A DNA stretch of 5,498 nucleotides from Deltaproteobacteria bacterium. Lineage in GTDB: Bacteria; Desulfobacterota; Desulfobacteria; Desulfobacterales; ETH-SRB1. Position 1 is the first letter of the stretch, and each line of letters opens with the position of its first letter. Location of the stretch: assembly GCA_019314185.1 (NCBI GenBank), contig JAFCZU010000232.1:1-5498 (forward strand). The letters run 5' to 3'. The notes under the pieces are model-generated. The model worked only from the letters and a program-made list of their open reading frames with translations. It had not been told where the DNA came from and searched no databases. The position numbers were made by a program, and so were the translations under genes. Below are positions 5,320 to 5,498 of the stretch, piece after piece.

Positions 5320-5340
5320 AATGAGATATTCAACTATTAG

Positions 5341-5370
5341 AAGGCAAGGGTCAACGGCTCTGCCTTTTTT
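5341..5370 (+). terminator. Rho-independent terminator after the three-gene unit
   Basis: aaggca pairs with tgcctt. Inside this, ggg can pair with ctc through one G-T pair, and the stem is followed directly by a run of T (5365-5370). The T-run is on the + strand, so it would end transcription coming from the genes at 3407-5244. Confidence 0.75.
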
Positions 5371-5404
5371 ATTTCAGTATACATCCTCTGGGAACAATTA
5401 AATC

Positions 5405-5498
5405 ATGGTCTTTTATCTCACCTACCATCTGATAAAGAATCCAGATAGGCTGGATGCTGAATTGTTAAACGTTGGCAATATATTTCACTACCTCTTTA
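5405..5498 (+). CDS. possible gene start, runs off the window
   Basis: An ATG at 5405 opens a frame of 31 complete codons with no stop to the window end (MVFYLTYHLIKNPDRLDAEL, then LNVGNIFHYL). TAA at 5399-5401 fixes the upstream limit. The ribosome binding site is weak: ggga lies about twelve bases before the ATG. The residues look like ordinary protein, but the piece is too short to recognise a family. It follows a terminator, which would suit a new transcription unit. Confidence 0.35.
   Translation, partial: MVFYLTYHLIKNPDRLDAELLNVGNIFHYLF

Overview
The window looks like a mosaic accessory region of a bacterial chromosome. Broken gene remnants, repeats and one compositionally distinct gene sit on the left (about 1-3280). 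A compact AT-rich run of three small + strand genes sits on the right (about 3400-5250). The organism cannot be named. The protein styles (RecG-like HATPase regulator remnant, PF09720-type addiction antitoxin, CFI-box C-terminal protein, zinc-ribbon proteins) would suit a Desulfobacterota-like or other environmental Gram-negative, but that is inference.

Left part. Positions 1-382 (minus) hold the C-terminal part of an ATP-binding regulator, with its 5' end missing and an in-frame amber codon in place of a tryptophan. A short C-terminal gene fragment (653-790) begins a repeat of about 270 bp (copy A, 661-936). The second copy (B, 1774-2045) carries the same C-terminal tail on a longer open frame. 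Between the copies lies a toxin-antitoxin locus: an intact antitoxin (987-1202) and the first ~19 codons of its RelE/ParE-type toxin. The toxin is cut off where an opposing fragment of a BRO/phage-antirepressor-like gene begins (about 1250-1441, minus). The whole segment reads as a recombination scar.

Middle part. Positions 2040-2301 are a dense set of nested inverted repeats. They end in GTTATGC, directly upstream of a single unrecognised gene (2319-3278) whose stop codon lies inside the inverse motif GCATAAC. A perfect 13-bp inverted repeat therefore brackets this gene, which is visibly richer in GC than the DNA to its right. This resembles an integron-type cassette or other small mobile unit. 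No integrase is in the window and no complete attC can be demonstrated.

Right part. A CFI-box C-terminal protein (3407-3973), a zinc-ribbon membrane protein with a coiled-coil tail (3992-4951) and a small double zinc-ribbon protein (4996-5244) run in one direction with short gaps. They probably form a transcription unit of unknown function. A Rho-independent terminator at 5341-5370 follows, and a possible new gene starts at 5405 and leaves the window. I find no complete, recognisable defence or biosynthetic system. The most distinctive candidates are the bracketed orphan gene and the CFI-box/zinc-ribbon cluster.
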